Positions 38,020 through 47,967 of a DNA stretch of 64,000 nucleotides are shown piece after piece (positions within the stretch are counted from its first letter, which is position 1; each line of letters begins with the position of its first letter). A program made the translations under genes and the position numbers. The stretch is from Synechococcus sp. A18-25c. Lineage in GTDB: Bacteria; Cyanobacteriota; Cyanobacteriia; PCC-6307; Cyanobiaceae. Location: positions 806,001-870,000 of the forward strand of contig NZ_CP047957.1 in the NCBI RefSeq assembly GCF_014280035.1. Reading direction: 5' to 3'. Below the pieces are notes generated by a model. The model had not been told where the DNA came from. It saw only the letters and a program-made list of their open reading frames with translations, and ran no database searches.

Positions 38020-39033
38020 ATGTCTCTGCTGGAGCTGGACCAACTGGAAAAGTCCTACGGGTCCGTTGAGGCTCTGAAGGGACTCAGTTTGTCTGTTCCT
38101 TCCGGTTGCCTGTACGGCTTACTCGGCCCGAATGGTGCCGGAAAGACAACGGCCCTGCGCATCCTGGCCACCTTGCTTGCCCCTGATCGCGGCACCGTGA
38201 CGGTTGGAGGCGTCAATGCCTTGGAGAACCCGCGTGTTGTCCGCCAGCTCATGGGATTCGTGGCTCAGGAGGTGGCGATCGACAAGATTCTGACTGGACG
38301 TGAGCTCCTGGCTTTGCAAGGCGATTTGTACCACCTACGTCGCGCCGAGCGGAACCAAAGGATCGAGACCCTCATCGACCGCCTGTCGATGAACGAATGG
38401 ATTGATCGCCGCTGTGGCACCTACTCAGGCGGGATGCGTCGTCGGCTGGATCTGGCTGCCGGACTCCTGCACGAGCCTCGATTGCTCGTTCTGGATGAAC
38501 CCACGGTGGGGCTCGATATTGAAAGTCGTGCCGTGATCTGGGAAGTGCTTCGTGATCTTCGAGATCAGGGAACGACAGTGTTGCTTAGCAGTCATTACCT
38601 CGAGGAGGTGGAGGCCCTGGCCGACCGCATGGCGATCATCGATGCCGGTCGCGTGATCGCCGAAGGCTCACCCGACGGCCTCAAGCAAGACCTGGGCGGC
38701 GACAGGGTGACCTTGCGAGTGCGTGAATTCAGCGATCAACCGGAGGCCGAGAAGGTGCGCCATCTACTGGAGGGCTTGGACGGCGTCAGGCGGATTGTGG
38801 TCAACCGCGCCCAGGGCTACTCGCTCAACCTCGTGGTGGATGGCGAGCACGTGCTGTCAGTACTCAAAACGCAGCTCGCCAGTGCTGATCTCGAGGTGTT
38901 CTCCCTGTCCCAGAGCCGTCCAAGCCTCGATGATGTCTACCTGCAAGCGACGGGTCGCACCCTGATGGATGCTGAGCTGGCCGTTGCGGGTCAACGCGAT
39001 CCCAAGCTCGAGCGTCGTCAGTCGATGCGTTGA
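38020..39033 (+). CDS. ABC-2 type transporter ATPase (DrrA-like)
   Basis: 337-residue ATPase with Walker A GPNGAGKTT (about 38-46), signature YSGGMRRRLDLAAG and Walker B LLVLDEPTVGLD, plus the DrrA-like C-terminal domain after residue 230. It pairs with the permease gene 37 bp downstream. This ATPase/permease pair commonly follows ctaB in cyanobacteria, hinting at lipid or heme-pathway linked export, unproven. Confidence 0.88.
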   Translation: MSLLELDQLEKSYGSVEALKGLSLSVPSGCLYGLLGPNGAGKTTALRILATLLAPDRGTVTVGGVNALENPRVVRQLMGFVAQEVAIDKILTGRELLALQGDLYHLRRAERNQRIETLIDRLSMNEWIDRRCGTYSGGMRRRLDLAAGLLHEPRLLVLDEPTVGLDIESRAVIWEVLRDLRDQGTTVLLSSHYLEEVEALADRMAIIDAGRVIAEGSPDGLKQDLGGDRVTLRVREFSDQPEAEKVRHLLEGLDGVRRIVVNRAQGYSLNLVVDGEHVLSVLKTQLASADLEVFSLSQSRPSLDDVYLQATGRTLMDAELAVAGQRDPKLERRQSMR

Positions 39034-39070
39034 AGCACAACCCTCTGTTGTTCCCGTTTTTGTCTTCTTC

Positions 39071-39928
39071 ATGACCAGTCCAGTCATCGGTGCTCCATCC
39101 GCCCAACCCGTCGACCGCTCAGCTTTGTCCGAGTTGGCGCAGGAGACGTCTGCACTGACGCGCCGGTTGTTCCTTCAGTTGCAGCGTCGCCCGTCAACGC
39201 TGGTGGCGGGAGTTCTCCAACCGTTGATCTGGTTGGTGTTGTTCGGTGCACTGTTTTCGCGCGCTCCAGAGGGATTGCTTCCCGGTGGCATGAGCTATGG
39301 GCGCTTCCTTGGGGCTGGCGTGATTGTGTTTACGGCCTTCAGCGGGGCTCTCAATGCAGGGTTGCCGGTGATGTTCGACCGGGAGTTCGGCTTCCTGAAC
39401 CGACTGCTGGTGGCTCCTCTGCGCAGTCGAAGCTCGATTGTGCTGGCGTCGGTCATTTTCATCACCACCCTCAGCCTGGTTCAGAGCCTGGCGATCATGC
39501 TGATGGCCGCGCTGCTGGGTTACGGCTGGCCTGGAGCTGCGGGTCTGCTGCTGGTGATCATCACCTTGCTGTTGCTGGTATTCGCGGTGACGGCACTCAG
39601 CCTCGGCCTTGCGTTTGCGTTGCCTGGTCACATTGAATTGCTTGCGGTGATCTTCGTGGCCAATCTGCCGCTGCTGTTCGCCAGCACTGCGTTGGCACCC
39701 CTCAGCTTCATGCCCCCCTGGCTGGGCTGGCTTGCAGCGCTGAATCCCCTTACCTTCGCGATTGAACCCATCCGCGCCGCCTATGCAGGTCCATTGGATC
39801 TGTCGTCGGTTCTTTTGGAAGCCCCTTACGGTCCGGTCACCGGAACCACCTGTCTGCTGGTCCTGACGCTGTTAACTGCTGCGTTGTTCCTGCTGATTCG
39901 CCCTCTGCTCAATCGCAAACTCGCCTGA
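39071..39928 (+). CDS. ABC-2 type transporter permease
   Basis: 285-residue membrane subunit with six hydrophobic helices and the ABC-2 layout: LQRRPSTLVAGVLQPLIWLVLFGALF first, then VFTAFSGALNAGLPVMFDREFGFLNRLLVAPL as the coupling loop. Start ATG 39071 gives MTSPVIGAPS. Forms an exporter with the preceding ATPase; cargo unknown. Confidence 0.88.
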   Translation: MTSPVIGAPSAQPVDRSALSELAQETSALTRRLFLQLQRRPSTLVAGVLQPLIWLVLFGALFSRAPEGLLPGGMSYGRFLGAGVIVFTAFSGALNAGLPVMFDREFGFLNRLLVAPLRSRSSIVLASVIFITTLSLVQSLAIMLMAALLGYGWPGAAGLLLVIITLLLLVFAVTALSLGLAFALPGHIELLAVIFVANLPLLFASTALAPLSFMPPWLGWLAALNPLTFAIEPIRAAYAGPLDLSSVLLEAPYGPVTGTTCLLVLTLLTAALFLLIRPLLNRKLA

Positions 39929-39932
39929 TCCC

Positions 39933-40652
39933 GTGACTCAGTCTCCGTACCAGCATCAGGATCCACGCCGGATCGACCTGCAGCGTCTGATCGATCAGGC
40001 GCAACGGGATGGCGATGCGCAACGTCTGGCGCGTCTCGAGCTGCAGTGGGTCCATCGCTTTGGGGTGGATTCGCTACCGCAGAGCACCACGCTTGAACGC
40101 ATCGATGATGCCGCTGTTCATCCCGACGTGTCTCCAGCCTTGATGAAAGAAAGCTCCGCTGAGGCGATCGCCGCCGTTGAGCTGGCTTCCTCTGAGACAG
40201 CCACCTCAGAGACAGCCACCTCTGAGACAGCCCCGCCCGACCTAGCCACGCAGACCCCAGCCGCTACCACGGATTCGGACACGGCTGATTTAAAGGCAGT
40301 TCCTGCTCCCGAAGAGCAGCGCGTTGACTCGACGGCCAGTCCCTGGTCAGCGCTGGAGCCAGAGCCAGAGCTGGAGACAGAGCCAGAGCCAGCACTGCAG
40401 GCCGATCAAGAGCAGCCGACGACTTCGGACTCAGGGTTCAGTCGTTTCACTGCGCTCTTGAAGGATTGTCTTGATGATGTGGGACGGGTCGTTGATCGTG
40501 AGGACCACACAAGTGGCGCTTCACCAGCTCCTTCCGCAGTCTCTGCTGCTGCACCAGCACCATCCCCCAGGCCCGTTCCAGCCTCAGGCCCCCGTCGTCT
40601 ACGCCGATGGTTGACTCCCGTCGATGCTGACGATCTGCCCAAGGCGTCTTGA
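39933..40652 (+). CDS. Low-complexity Glu/Ala/Pro-rich protein, unknown
   Basis: GTG-started 239-residue soluble protein 4 bp after the permease. A conserved-looking N-terminal helix pair (RRIDLQRLIDQAQRDGDAQRLARLE) leads to a long disordered region with SETAT repeats and EPEPELETEPEP. A short C-terminal helix GFSRFTALLKDCLDDVGRVVD and the end RRLRRWLTPVDADDLP follow. No recognised domain. Confidence 0.65.
   Translation: MTQSPYQHQDPRRIDLQRLIDQAQRDGDAQRLARLELQWVHRFGVDSLPQSTTLERIDDAAVHPDVSPALMKESSAEAIAAVELASSETATSETATSETAPPDLATQTPAATTDSDTADLKAVPAPEEQRVDSTASPWSALEPEPELETEPEPALQADQEQPTTSDSGFSRFTALLKDCLDDVGRVVDREDHTSGASPAPSAVSAAAPAPSPRPVPASGPRRLRRWLTPVDADDLPKAS
40191..40235 (+). repeat. 15-bp tandem repeat, three copies
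   Basis: TCTGAGACAGCCACC, TCAGAGACAGCCACC and TCTGAGACAGCCCCG in tandem code SETAT/SETAP in the disordered region of the preceding protein. Confidence 0.75.
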
Positions 40653-40658
40653 GGCTCC

Positions 40659-41375
40659 ATGGCTGGTTTCCTTGATGCGCCCCTTGATCGTGCCCAGCTC
40701 AAGCGCGGCTTGATTGTGTCGGTGCAGGCTCCCGAGGGATCGCCCATGCGCCATCCGGATGTGATTGCAGCCATGGCGGAAGCGAGCCTGCGCAATGGGG
40801 CCCTGGGTGTTCGTCTGGAGAGTCCTGAACATATCGGTGCCGTTCGGGAACGCTGTCCTGATGCCTTGATCATCGGGCTGTGGAAGCGCACCTGGGCTGG
40901 AAGTTCCGTCTACATCACTCCGCGATGGCATGAGATCCAAGCGGTCTGGGCCGCGGGCGCCGACGTGGTGGCCTTAGATGCCACCGATCGCGCGCGCCCG
41001 GATGGTGAACGATTAGAGGATTTGGTGCGTCGCGCTCGATCAGAGCTTGGAGCCCCGTTGATGGCCGATATCGACACGCTGGCCAATGGGCTGCGCGCGG
41101 CTGCGTTGGGTTGTGACTGGGTTGGAACCACGCTGTTCGGCTACACCGAAGCGACAGCAGCCTCGTCTCCACCGGCCTGGGATCTCATTCAGCCCCTGCG
41201 TGAGCAGTTGCCATTGACCACCCCCTTGATCTGTGAGGGCGGCATCGCATCGGCTTGCGCAGCTGTTGACGCCATTCAGCGCGGTGCAGATGCAGTGGTG
41301 GTGGGAACGGCCATCACCGGCGTGGATCTCCAGGTTGCTGCCTACAGGCAGAGGATGGACGTGCAGACTGGTTGA
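40659..41375 (+). CDS. nanE: N-acetylmannosamine-6-phosphate 2-epimerase
   Basis: TIM-barrel enzyme that interconverts ManNAc-6-P and GlcNAc-6-P. The 238-residue product shows GLIVSVQAPEGSPM, IIGLWKRTW (catalytic Lys region), VVALDATDRARPDG and CEGGIAS near the phosphate site. No other sialic acid catabolic gene is nearby, so it may serve an amino-sugar salvage or cell-wall sugar role. It follows the low-complexity gene by 6 bp. Confidence 0.88.
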   Translation: MAGFLDAPLDRAQLKRGLIVSVQAPEGSPMRHPDVIAAMAEASLRNGALGVRLESPEHIGAVRERCPDALIIGLWKRTWAGSSVYITPRWHEIQAVWAAGADVVALDATDRARPDGERLEDLVRRARSELGAPLMADIDTLANGLRAAALGCDWVGTTLFGYTEATAASSPPAWDLIQPLREQLPLTTPLICEGGIASACAAVDAIQRGADAVVVGTAITGVDLQVAAYRQRMDVQTG

Positions 41376-41393
41376 GTCTCGCGAGACTCAACC
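41370..41393. promoter_or_regulatory. Perfect 24-bp palindrome between nanE and small ORF
   Basis: GGTTGAGTCTCG followed by its exact reverse complement. It covers the nanE stop and ends one base before the ATG of the 60-residue ORF. It may form a 10-bp stem with a CGCG loop in RNA or be a repressor site. No T-run follows. Confidence 0.55.
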
Positions 41394-41394
41394 C

Positions 41395-41577
41395 ATGCTT
41401 CGCCTGATGTCGGCCCCGGCAATGATCGGTGGATTGGTTTTCGCCCTGCCTCTCGCGGTCCTTCCGATGAACGAACTTCAGGCTTTGAATCGGGAGTTGG
41501 GCTACCTCTGCCGCAACCCCCCGCGCGAAGCCTTGACGGTGTGTCGGATTCATGCGCGCCTGGTGAGATCGTTTTGA
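41395..41577 (+). CDS. Small secreted protein, 60 aa
   Basis: 60 residues: N-terminal hydrophobic leader LMSAPAMIGGLVFALPLAVLP, then a short mature part with two cysteines (GYLCRNP and TVCRIHA) that could form a disulfide, ending RLVRSF. The start ATG at 41395 sits right against a perfect palindrome. Function unknown. Convergent with groEL2 across 24 bp. Confidence 0.6.
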   Translation: MLRLMSAPAMIGGLVFALPLAVLPMNELQALNRELGYLCRNPPREALTVCRIHARLVRSF

Positions 41578-41601
41578 TCCGATCAGGCGCGCGTTGTTGA
41601 A

Positions 41602-43263
41602 TCACATCATGCCGGGCATGCCCATGCCTCCCATGCCTCCCATGCCACCCATGCCACCCATCGGGTCGCCGCCGGGTGCAGCTGCTGCAGCGGGTTCGGG
41701 CTTGTCAGCCACCACCACCTCTGTGGTGATCAGCAGCGAAGCGATCGACACCGCGTCCTGTAGGCCCAGGCGAACCACCTTGGCAGCATCCAGGATGCCG
41801 GCCTGAAGCAGGTCTTCGTAGGTTCCGGTGAGGGCATTGAAGCCCTGGCCGGTGCGCTGGACCTGCTCCACCACCACATCCCCGTTGGAGCCAGCATTGA
41901 TGGCAATCTGCTTGAGCGGTGCGCTCAGGGCACGCTTCACGATTTCCACGCCAGTGCGTTGATCACCCTCGAGCTTCGAGGCCACGGCATCGAGAGATCC
42001 GGCGAGCTGTAGCAGGGTGGTGCCACCACCCGCAACAATTCCCTCCTCCACTGCGGCGCGCGTGGCATTGAGAGCGTCTTCGATACGCAGTTTGCGGTTC
42101 TTCAGCTCCGTTTCGGTGGGAGCGCCCACTTTGATCACCGCCACGCCGCCGGCCAGTTTGGCGATCCGTTCGGTCAGCTTCTCGCGGTCGTATTCCGATT
42201 CGGTGTTCTCCAGCTCGCGACGGATGGAGGCCACACGGTCAGCCACGGCGGCCTGACTGTCTTCGCCCGCCACGATCGTGGTGTTTTCTTTGCTGATGGT
42301 GATTCTGCGGGCGCGTCCGAGGTCCTGAAGCGTGACCTTGTCGAGGGTCATGGCCTTGTCTTCGCTGATGACGGTGCCACCAGTCAGGATGGCGATGTCA
42401 GCCAGTGCTGCCTTGCGTCGCTCGCCGAATGACGGAGCACGCACAGCGGCCACTTGCAGCACACCACGGTTCTTGTTGACCACCAGGGTGGCCAGGGCTT
42501 CACCGTCCACCTCTTCGGCCAGGATCACCAGTGGGGAGCCGGACTGTTGAACCGTCTCGAGCACCGGCACCAGATCGGTGACGGAGCTCACCTTCCGATC
42601 GGTCAGCAACAGCAGTGCGTTGTCGAATTCGCACAGCTGACGGTCACCGTCGGTGACGAAATAGGGAGAGCTGTAGCCGCGGTCGAAGGCCATTCCTTCG
42701 GTCACTTCCAGCTCGGTGGCGAGGGACTTTGACTCCTCCACGGTGATCACACCGTCCACGCTTACCCGGTCCATGGCCTCAGCGACCATCCGGCCGACCT
42801 CTTCATCACCACCGGCACTGACCGTGGCGACCTGACGGATGGCATCGCCGCTGACGTCTTGACTGCATTCGGCAAGGCCTGCCACCACATGGGCGACGGC
42901 CGCTTCCATGCCGCGACGCAGTTCGATCGGGCTGGCACCCGCCGCTGTGTTGCGCAGGCCCTCTTCGACCATGGCCTGAGCGAGCACGGTCGCCGTGGTG
43001 GTTCCGTCGCCAGCCTTGTCCTTGGTCTTGGACGCCACCTGCTGGATCAGCTTGGCCCCGATGTTTTCAAAGGGGTCTTCCAGTTCGATTTCCTTGGCGA
43101 TCGTGTCGCCGTCGTTAATGATGTCGGGCGCTCCGAAGGACTTCTCAAGCACCACATTGCGACCGCGGGGGCCGATGGTGACGCGCACGGCATCGGCAAG
43201 GGCATTCATCCCACGCTCGAGCGACGCGCGGGATTGATCTGAAAAGCTGAGAAGTTTGGCCAT
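41602..43263 (-). CDS. groL: Chaperonin GroEL, second-copy type without groES
   Basis: 553-residue 60-kDa chaperonin. GDGTTTATV carries the ATP-site threonines, and the C-terminal tail is [18 protein letters not shown]. The N terminus [22 protein letters not shown] and no adjacent groES fit the cyanobacterial GroEL2 group, usually a stress-responsive single gene. MAKLL is the family start; an ATG 3 codons earlier is unlikely. No CIRCE repeat is seen upstream, only a short inverted repeat. Confidence 0.93.
   Translation of the reverse strand: MAKLLSFSDQSRASLERGMNALADAVRVTIGPRGRNVVLEKSFGAPDIINDGDTIAKEIELEDPFENIGAKLIQQVASKTKDKAGDGTTTATVLAQAMVEEGLRNTAAGASPIELRRGMEAAVAHVVAGLAECSQDVSGDAIRQVATVSAGGDEEVGRMVAEAMDRVSVDGVITVEESKSLATELEVTEGMAFDRGYSSPYFVTDGDRQLCEFDNALLLLTDRKVSSVTDLVPVLETVQQSGSPLVILAEEVDGEALATLVVNKNRGVLQVAAVRAPSFGERRKAALADIAILTGGTVISEDKAMTLDKVTLQDLGRARRITISKENTTIVAGEDSQAAVADRVASIRRELENTESEYDREKLTERIAKLAGGVAVIKVGAPTETELKNRKLRIEDALNATRAAVEEGIVAGGGTTLLQLAGSLDAVASKLEGDQRTGVEIVKRALSAPLKQIAINAGSNGDVVVEQVQRTGQGFNALTGTYEDLLQAGILDAAKVVRLGLQDAVSIASLLITTEVVVADKPEPAAAAAPGGDPMGGMGGMGGMGGMGMPGMM
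41621..41660 (-). repeat. 9-bp tandem repeat coding the GGM tail
   Basis: CCCATGCCT / CCCATGCCA units repeat four times (plus strand) and encode GGM repeats of the chaperonin tail, a normal GroEL feature. Confidence 0.8.
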
Positions 43264-43280
43264 AAACAACACTTACCCAA

Positions 43281-43300
43281 TTGCTAATTTCCCATAGCAA
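43281..43300. promoter_or_regulatory. Inverted repeat upstream of groEL2
   Basis: TTGCTA (43281-43286) and TAGCAA (43295-43300) around 8 nt, 18-37 bp before the groEL2 start. It replaces the CIRCE element that is absent here and may be an operator. Confidence 0.4.
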
Positions 43301-43392
43301 CAGGTCGCTTGACCCGGTTTTGGAAGTGGGGAAAGCCGAATCAAGCCGCTCTGATCACAGACGGATCGAACTCAGCTCGTTAGCGTTGATCC

Positions 43393-43569
43393 ATGACTGA
43401 TTCAGGGGTGCTCTTTTTCGGTCTGATGGCCGCTTTGGCGGGCTCCCTGGCCCTCGTCTATGTGCCTCTGAGGATTTTTCTGACGGCCACGGAGCGCAGC
43501 CGTCGGTTTCGTCTGCTGCAGCGGATTCGCAAGTTGCGAGATGAGCTGGGACAGCCCCTCGAACGCTGA
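43393..43569 (+). CDS. Small single-pass membrane protein, 58 aa
   Basis: ATG at 43393 gives MTDSGVLFFGLMAALAGSLA... to LGQPLER, 58 residues. A hydrophobic helix (about 6-29) is followed by a strongly basic tail (ERSRRFRLLQRIRKLRDEL). It reads opposite to groEL2 and faces fabG. Layout resembles small thylakoid or photosystem-linked proteins, but I do not recognise it. Confidence 0.6.
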   Translation: MTDSGVLFFGLMAALAGSLALVYVPLRIFLTATERSRRFRLLQRIRKLRDELGQPLER

Positions 43570-43584
43570 TCACAGCCTCATAAT

Positions 43585-44337
43585 TCAACCCATCACCATG
43601 CCTCCATCCACTTGGATCACCTGACCGGTGATGTAAGCGGCGGCGGGATCGGCGGCGAGGAAGCGGACGGTGCCAGCCACCTGTTCGGGTGTGCCGAAGC
43701 TTCCGAGTGGAATGGCCGCAAGGATGCCCTCGGCGTTTAGATCCTTGGTCATGTCTGTGGCGATGAAACCAGGCGCCACAGCATTCACAGTGATCCCCCG
43801 ACTCGCCATTTCCTTGGCTGTACTGCGGGTGAAGCCCACGACCCCTGCTTTGGCGGCGGCGTAGTTCGCCTGACCTGCATTGCCCATGAGACCCACCACA
43901 GAGGTGATGTTGATGATCCTTCCGCTCTTTTGCTTGAGCATCGGACGGGTCACAGCGCGCGTGCAGAGGAAGACACCACTCAGGTTGAGGTTGATGACGG
44001 AGTGCCAGTCAGAGGTTTTCATGCGCATCAGCAGTCCGTCGCGCGTAATTCCGGCGTTGTTCACCAGGACGTCGATGCGGCCACTTCGCTCCAGCACGGC
44101 CTTGATCAGCCCATCGACGGCCTCCTCATCAGCCACGTTCGCCTGGAGGGCATAGGCCTTTCCCCCTGAGGCCTCGATCGCCTGCACCACGGCTTCTGCC
44201 GCATCAGGGGAACTGGCGTAATTCACCACCACCTCGGCACCGGTTTCGGCCAACGCCAGGGCAACGGCCCTGCCGATGCCCCGGCTGGCTCCAGTGACCA
44301 GGGCGATTTGACCTTCAAGGGTGCGAGTGGTGCTCAT
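43585..44337 (-). CDS. fabG: 3-oxoacyl-[acyl-carrier-protein] reductase
   Basis: NADPH-dependent reductase of fatty acid elongation. The 250-residue SDR has GASRGIGRA (about 15-23), NNAG, and the Ser-Tyr-Lys triad with NITSVVG and YAAAK. It ends [15 protein letters not shown]. Start [10 protein letters not shown] at 44337 is used; the longer ATG adds a non-conserved leader. Confidence 0.93.
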   Translation of the reverse strand: MSTTRTLEGQIALVTGASRGIGRAVALALAETGAEVVVNYASSPDAAEAVVQAIEASGGKAYALQANVADEEAVDGLIKAVLERSGRIDVLVNNAGITRDGLLMRMKTSDWHSVINLNLSGVFLCTRAVTRPMLKQKSGRIINITSVVGLMGNAGQANYAAAKAGVVGFTRSTAKEMASRGITVNAVAPGFIATDMTKDLNAEGILAAIPLGSFGTPEQVAGTVRFLAADPAAAYITGQVIQVDGGMVMG

Positions 44338-44384
44338 CCATGGACCTGCGGTCGGTTGATCGTAAGCACCGATCATGTGAGCTC

Positions 44385-45485
44385 TTAATCCGTCGTGCTG
44401 ATGCCACTCATGGTTTCCACGGCATCGACGCCATCGCCCAAGATGCCCCGCAGATCCTCCAGCTGCTGCTGACTTCCCATCACCACCAGCATCTGGCCCG
44501 GTGCGAGGGTCATCGCACCACTGGGATTAGCTGTCAGGGTGTTGTTCTCACGGATGGCCAGGACCATGGCACCCGTGCGTCGTGCCAGGTCGAGATCTGC
44601 AAGGCTGCGATCCGACAGGTGACGCATCATCAGGGGATCTTTGCTGAGGCGGAATTCTTCGATTTCACAATCGGATCCCGCTAGCAGATCAACAAAATCG
44701 ACCGCCAGAGGGCGCAGGGCCGTGGCGGCCATCATCCGTCCACCTGCCACATAGGGACTCACCACCACACTGGCTCCAGCCAGTTCCAGCTTGGCTGCGG
44801 CTTCTTCGCTGTCGGCGCGTGCGATCAGCCGGCAAGTTTTCTCGAGCCCGCGGGCACTGAGGATCACGTAAAGATTGGCGGCGTTGCTGGGGAGAGCAGC
44901 CACCAGACTGCGACAACGGCGAAGGCCAGCCTCCAGCAGCGTTTCATCCAGGGTGGCGTCGGCTTGAAGCACCTGCAAGCCGCATTGCTCGGCGGCGGCT
45001 TTGCGGGCAGGGTCCAGTTCCACCACGAGCACCGGCACCTGGTCTCGACGCAGTTGCTCGCCGATCTCACGGCCAATCCTGCCGTAACCGCAGAGAATCA
45101 CATGGTTGTTCATGCGCCGAAGCATCCGGCGAAACCTCAACTCCCGCACTTGACGGAAGTACCCCGATTCTGACAGTCCCAGCACGCGCTGAATCGACAG
45201 CTGTACCACCAGCAGGCCGCCAGCAATGATCAGCACGGTGACCAAGCGCCCGGCTTGGGAAAGGGGTTCCACTTCTCCGTAGCCGATAGTGCTGATGGTG
45301 ATCAGCACCATCCACAGGCAATCACCCCAGTCCCACCCTTCAGTGATGCGGTAGCCCAGAGCACCTCCCAGCACCAGAACCGTGAGCGCCAGCACTGGCA
45401 GCAACCACGGTTTGGCGATCAAGGCCAGATGGCGCAGCCTGGTGCGATGCCTCGTGGACGCTCCAGGTCGCCTGGGGCTCCGCAT
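44385..45485 (-). CDS. Potassium channel with RCK domains
   Basis: 366-residue two-helix channel: TM1 at about 28-48, pore filter [11 protein letters not shown] (about 63-73), TM2 at about 80-103, then Rossmann RCK-N ([14 protein letters not shown], about 129-142) and RCK-C at 285-350. Binding of a ligand to RCK gates K+ flow. Resembles MthK-type channels. One-bp overlap with the GT9 gene. Confidence 0.88.
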   Translation of the reverse strand: MRSPRRPGASTRHRTRLRHLALIAKPWLLPVLALTVLVLGGALGYRITEGWDWGDCLWMVLITISTIGYGEVEPLSQAGRLVTVLIIAGGLLVVQLSIQRVLGLSESGYFRQVRELRFRRMLRRMNNHVILCGYGRIGREIGEQLRRDQVPVLVVELDPARKAAAEQCGLQVLQADATLDETLLEAGLRRCRSLVAALPSNAANLYVILSARGLEKTCRLIARADSEEAAAKLELAGASVVVSPYVAGGRMMAATALRPLAVDFVDLLAGSDCEIEEFRLSKDPLMMRHLSDRSLADLDLARRTGAMVLAIRENNTLTANPSGAMTLAPGQMLVVMGSQQQLEDLRGILGDGVDAVETMSGISTTD

Positions 45486-46315
45486 CAGAAGCCCAGAGCC
45501 TGCATGACATCCGCATCTGAGAGGGAGGAGAGATCTGGGCTCTCCAGTCGCCGGATCACCTCACGTTGCGGGATCTGATCTGCGTTGGCCCCCAGCGTCA
45601 CCATCGGCAAACCGCAGTAGGTGGCGAGAAGCTGCGTAATCGGGCAACTGCTCAGGACCACATCCGCACAGGCCACGGCGGCCGCTTTCTCCACCACTGG
45701 CATGTCAGGTGCCAACAGCTGACTGCGCAGCTGAGGCAGCTTGATGCGGATGGTGTCAGGCAAAGCAGTCCAGCGCTCCTGGGGCCAATCTCCGGGGAAT
45801 GCGCCGGGGGCCAGCAGCAGGAGGGGCCCGTCGCCGGAGGGTTGACGCTCGCGGGCCGCATCCATGGCTTTCGCGCTCAGACTCAGACGGAAGGCATCTG
45901 CCTGAAGCGTGACCCCCATCGGCGTCAGAAATGCTTGCAGTTCTTGTGGCAGCCAACCGGCGTTGATCTCCGCCTGAGTCGTGCTTGCGAATCCTTCAGT
46001 GGCGATCCGCGTGGGAATGTGGCTCATCGACAGGAGCAGATTCACCTGTCGCCCGGTGGCGAAATTCAGACAGGCCTGAAAGTCGGGCTCACGCACGAGA
46101 CCAAGCAGGTTGGCCCAATCCGCCAGGTTGGGTGCTGCGTTGAAGGGAAAGGGAATCACCTTCTCCACTGCAGGGAGCAGTTTCCAGAGCCCCAGATGGG
46201 ACGGATCGCAGGCCACTTGGAGACTGGCCTGCAGCTGTTCAGCGGTGGCAGCCAGGGCCGGAAGGCGCTCAAGCTGCTGCTGAAGGCTTCCAGGGCTGAG
46301 AGCGAGAACGCGCAT
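45485..46315 (-). CDS. GT9-family heptosyltransferase-like protein
   Basis: 276-residue protein starting [21 protein letters not shown]. It resembles ADP-heptose:LPS heptosyltransferases of family GT9 ([18 protein letters not shown] and a [28 protein letters not shown] segment). Marine Synechococcus lack typical heptose LPS, so the sugar is uncertain. Start chosen at M6 of a longer frame. It faces ispD. Confidence 0.72.
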   Translation of the reverse strand: MRVLALSPGSLQQQLERLPALAATAEQLQASLQVACDPSHLGLWKLLPAVEKVIPFPFNAAPNLADWANLLGLVREPDFQACLNFATGRQVNLLLSMSHIPTRIATEGFASTTQAEINAGWLPQELQAFLTPMGVTLQADAFRLSLSAKAMDAARERQPSGDGPLLLLAPGAFPGDWPQERWTALPDTIRIKLPQLRSQLLAPDMPVVEKAAAVACADVVLSSCPITQLLATYCGLPMVTLGANADQIPQREVIRRLESPDLSSLSDADVMQALGF

Positions 46316-46387
46316 GAAGCGGCAGCACAAGTGGTGCGAGCTGATTGTATGGAGGCCGTTTCAGCCTGCCGGGAGCAGGAGTCGCTT

Positions 46388-47059
46388 GTGCATCTGTTGA
46401 TCGCTGCCGCCGGCAGCGGCCGTCGTATGGGAGCGGAATGCAACAAGCTCCTGTTGCCCCTGCTGGGCAGGCCGGTGCTGGCCTGGACCCTGGACGCTGC
46501 CTTTGCCGCAGCGGACATCCATTGGATTGGTGTGATCGGTCAGTCGCTGGATCAGGTGGCCTTCGCTCCCTTACTCGAGGGAGCGCCGAAGCCTGTGGTC
46601 TGGATTCAAGGGGGAGCCACGCGACAGGAATCGGTTGAACGTGGCTTGGCGGCTCTTCCCGGCGATGCTGAGCATGTGCTCATTCATGACGGTGCCCGCT
46701 GTCTGGTCGAGTCCGCTTTGTTCAATCGCTGTGCTCGGGCTGTACGAGAGGGTGGCGCTGTGATCGCCGCCACGCCGGTTACGGACACGATCAAACGGGT
46801 GAATGCCCAGGACGTGATTGTGGACACGCCGGACCGTGCGGAGCTCTGGGCGGCGCAGACACCCCAGGGGTTTGCCGTGGCGTCCCTGCGACAGGGACAT
46901 GTCGAGGCCAAGGCCCGTGGTTGGAGCGTGACGGATGACGCTTCCCTGTTTGAGCGGTTGGGATGGGATGTGCGGGTTCTCGATGCGGGGCCCGCCAACA
47001 TCAAGGTCACCACGCCGTTTGATCTCACGGTGGCGGAGGCTGTCCTCGGTCAGCGTTGA
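46388..47059 (+). CDS. ispD: 2-C-methyl-D-erythritol 4-phosphate cytidylyltransferase
   Basis: Third step of the MEP isoprenoid route: makes CDP-ME from MEP and CTP. The 223-residue product shows [10 protein letters not shown] near the start, [26 protein letters not shown] and [11 protein letters not shown] at 46388 is used because AGGAG lies 6 nt upstream; an ATG 39 bp earlier lacks that signal. Its 3' end overlaps ldcA by 10 bp. Confidence 0.9.
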   Translation: MHLLIAAAGSGRRMGAECNKLLLPLLGRPVLAWTLDAAFAAADIHWIGVIGQSLDQVAFAPLLEGAPKPVVWIQGGATRQESVERGLAALPGDAEHVLIHDGARCLVESALFNRCARAVREGGAVIAATPVTDTIKRVNAQDVIVDTPDRAELWAAQTPQGFAVASLRQGHVEAKARGWSVTDDASLFERLGWDVRVLDAGPANIKVTTPFDLTVAEAVLGQR

Positions 47060-47967
47060 AATGGCATTGCCACACTCAGGGTTCCCTGATCGGCGTCCAG
47101 CTGTGCCTCCACACCCACCGGCAGGGCTGCATTGCCACCGGTTCCGTGGCCGACTGGCAGATCAGCGATCACCGGGCAGTTCAAATCTGCAATTCGTTCC
47201 CGCAGCACCTGTTCCAACGTGAAGGTGTCGGCGGAGGCCTCCTCACTGTCGTCGTCACAGCCGCTGAAGCGACCGAAGCCGATCCCGGCGAGCTGGTGCA
47301 GCACACCAGCGAGTCGCCAGTGGGTGAGCATCCGATCGATTCGGTAGGGAACTTCGCCCACGTCTTCGATCACGAGGATGGCACCACGCAGATCCGGGAG
47401 GTGAGGCGTGCCCAGAAGGTGCGATGCCACGGTCAGATTGATGGTGACCAGAGGGCCTGATGCATGGCCGCTGCGCCAGCACGTGCCCTGCAGAGAGGGA
47501 ACCGGTTGCCCGAATAGGAGAGACCTCAGCCGTTCCTGGCTCCACGGCGGTTCACTCGCCAGGGTCGTGAGCAGTGGTCCATGAATTCCTCCCCCCAGGC
47601 CGCGGGCCCAGCGGCTGCAGAGCAGTGCTGTGACGTCGGAAAACCCCAGCAACCAGCCGTCCGTCCAGGTGATGGGAGCTTCCAGGAGGCGTGCTGCTCC
47701 CCAGCCGCCACGCGCACAGGCCACCAGTGCTCCTTGAGACGGAAGCAGGAGATCTTTGCGGCGTTCGTCGTCGCGTCCGGCCAGATATCCCCAGCGCCGC
47801 TCCAGAGGCGGTGGAGGGTTGACCTGCAACCCCCAGGAGGTGAGAACGGCGACCCCTTCCAGCAGCGTGTCATGGTCTCGCAGGCAGGAGCTGGCTGCGG
47901 CGATTCCGACCTGATCTCCGGTTCGCAGCGGAGCGGGCCATTGGTGCGAGGAACCGGGCACGCTCAT
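47050..47967 (-). CDS. ldcA: LD-carboxypeptidase (S66 family)
   Basis: Removes the terminal D-Ala from tetrapeptides in murein recycling. The 305-residue protein has the nucleophile serine in GFSDVTALL (about 99-107), [16 protein letters not shown] and a histidine in PVGHGTGGN. Start [10 protein letters not shown] is used; the upstream ATG lies in ubiA. Convergent with ispD. Confidence 0.86.
   Translation of the reverse strand: MSVPGSSHQWPAPLRTGDQVGIAAASSCLRDHDTLLEGVAVLTSWGLQVNPPPPLERRWGYLAGRDDERRKDLLLPSQGALVACARGGWGAARLLEAPITWTDGWLLGFSDVTALLCSRWARGLGGGIHGPLLTTLASEPPWSQERLRSLLFGQPVPSLQGTCWRSGHASGPLVTINLTVASHLLGTPHLPDLRGAILVIEDVGEVPYRIDRMLTHWRLAGVLHQLAGIGFGRFSGCDDDSEEASADTFTLEQVLRERIADLNCPVIADLPVGHGTGGNAALPVGVEAQLDADQGTLSVAMPFQR

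Noticed and set aside
43264-43392. CIRCE element upstream of groEL2
   Set aside because: No TTAGCACTC-N9-GAGTGCTAA was found.
45566-46387. Long N-terminal extension of IspD
   Set aside because: The extension is antisense to the GT9 gene; a GTG with AGGAG marks the true start.
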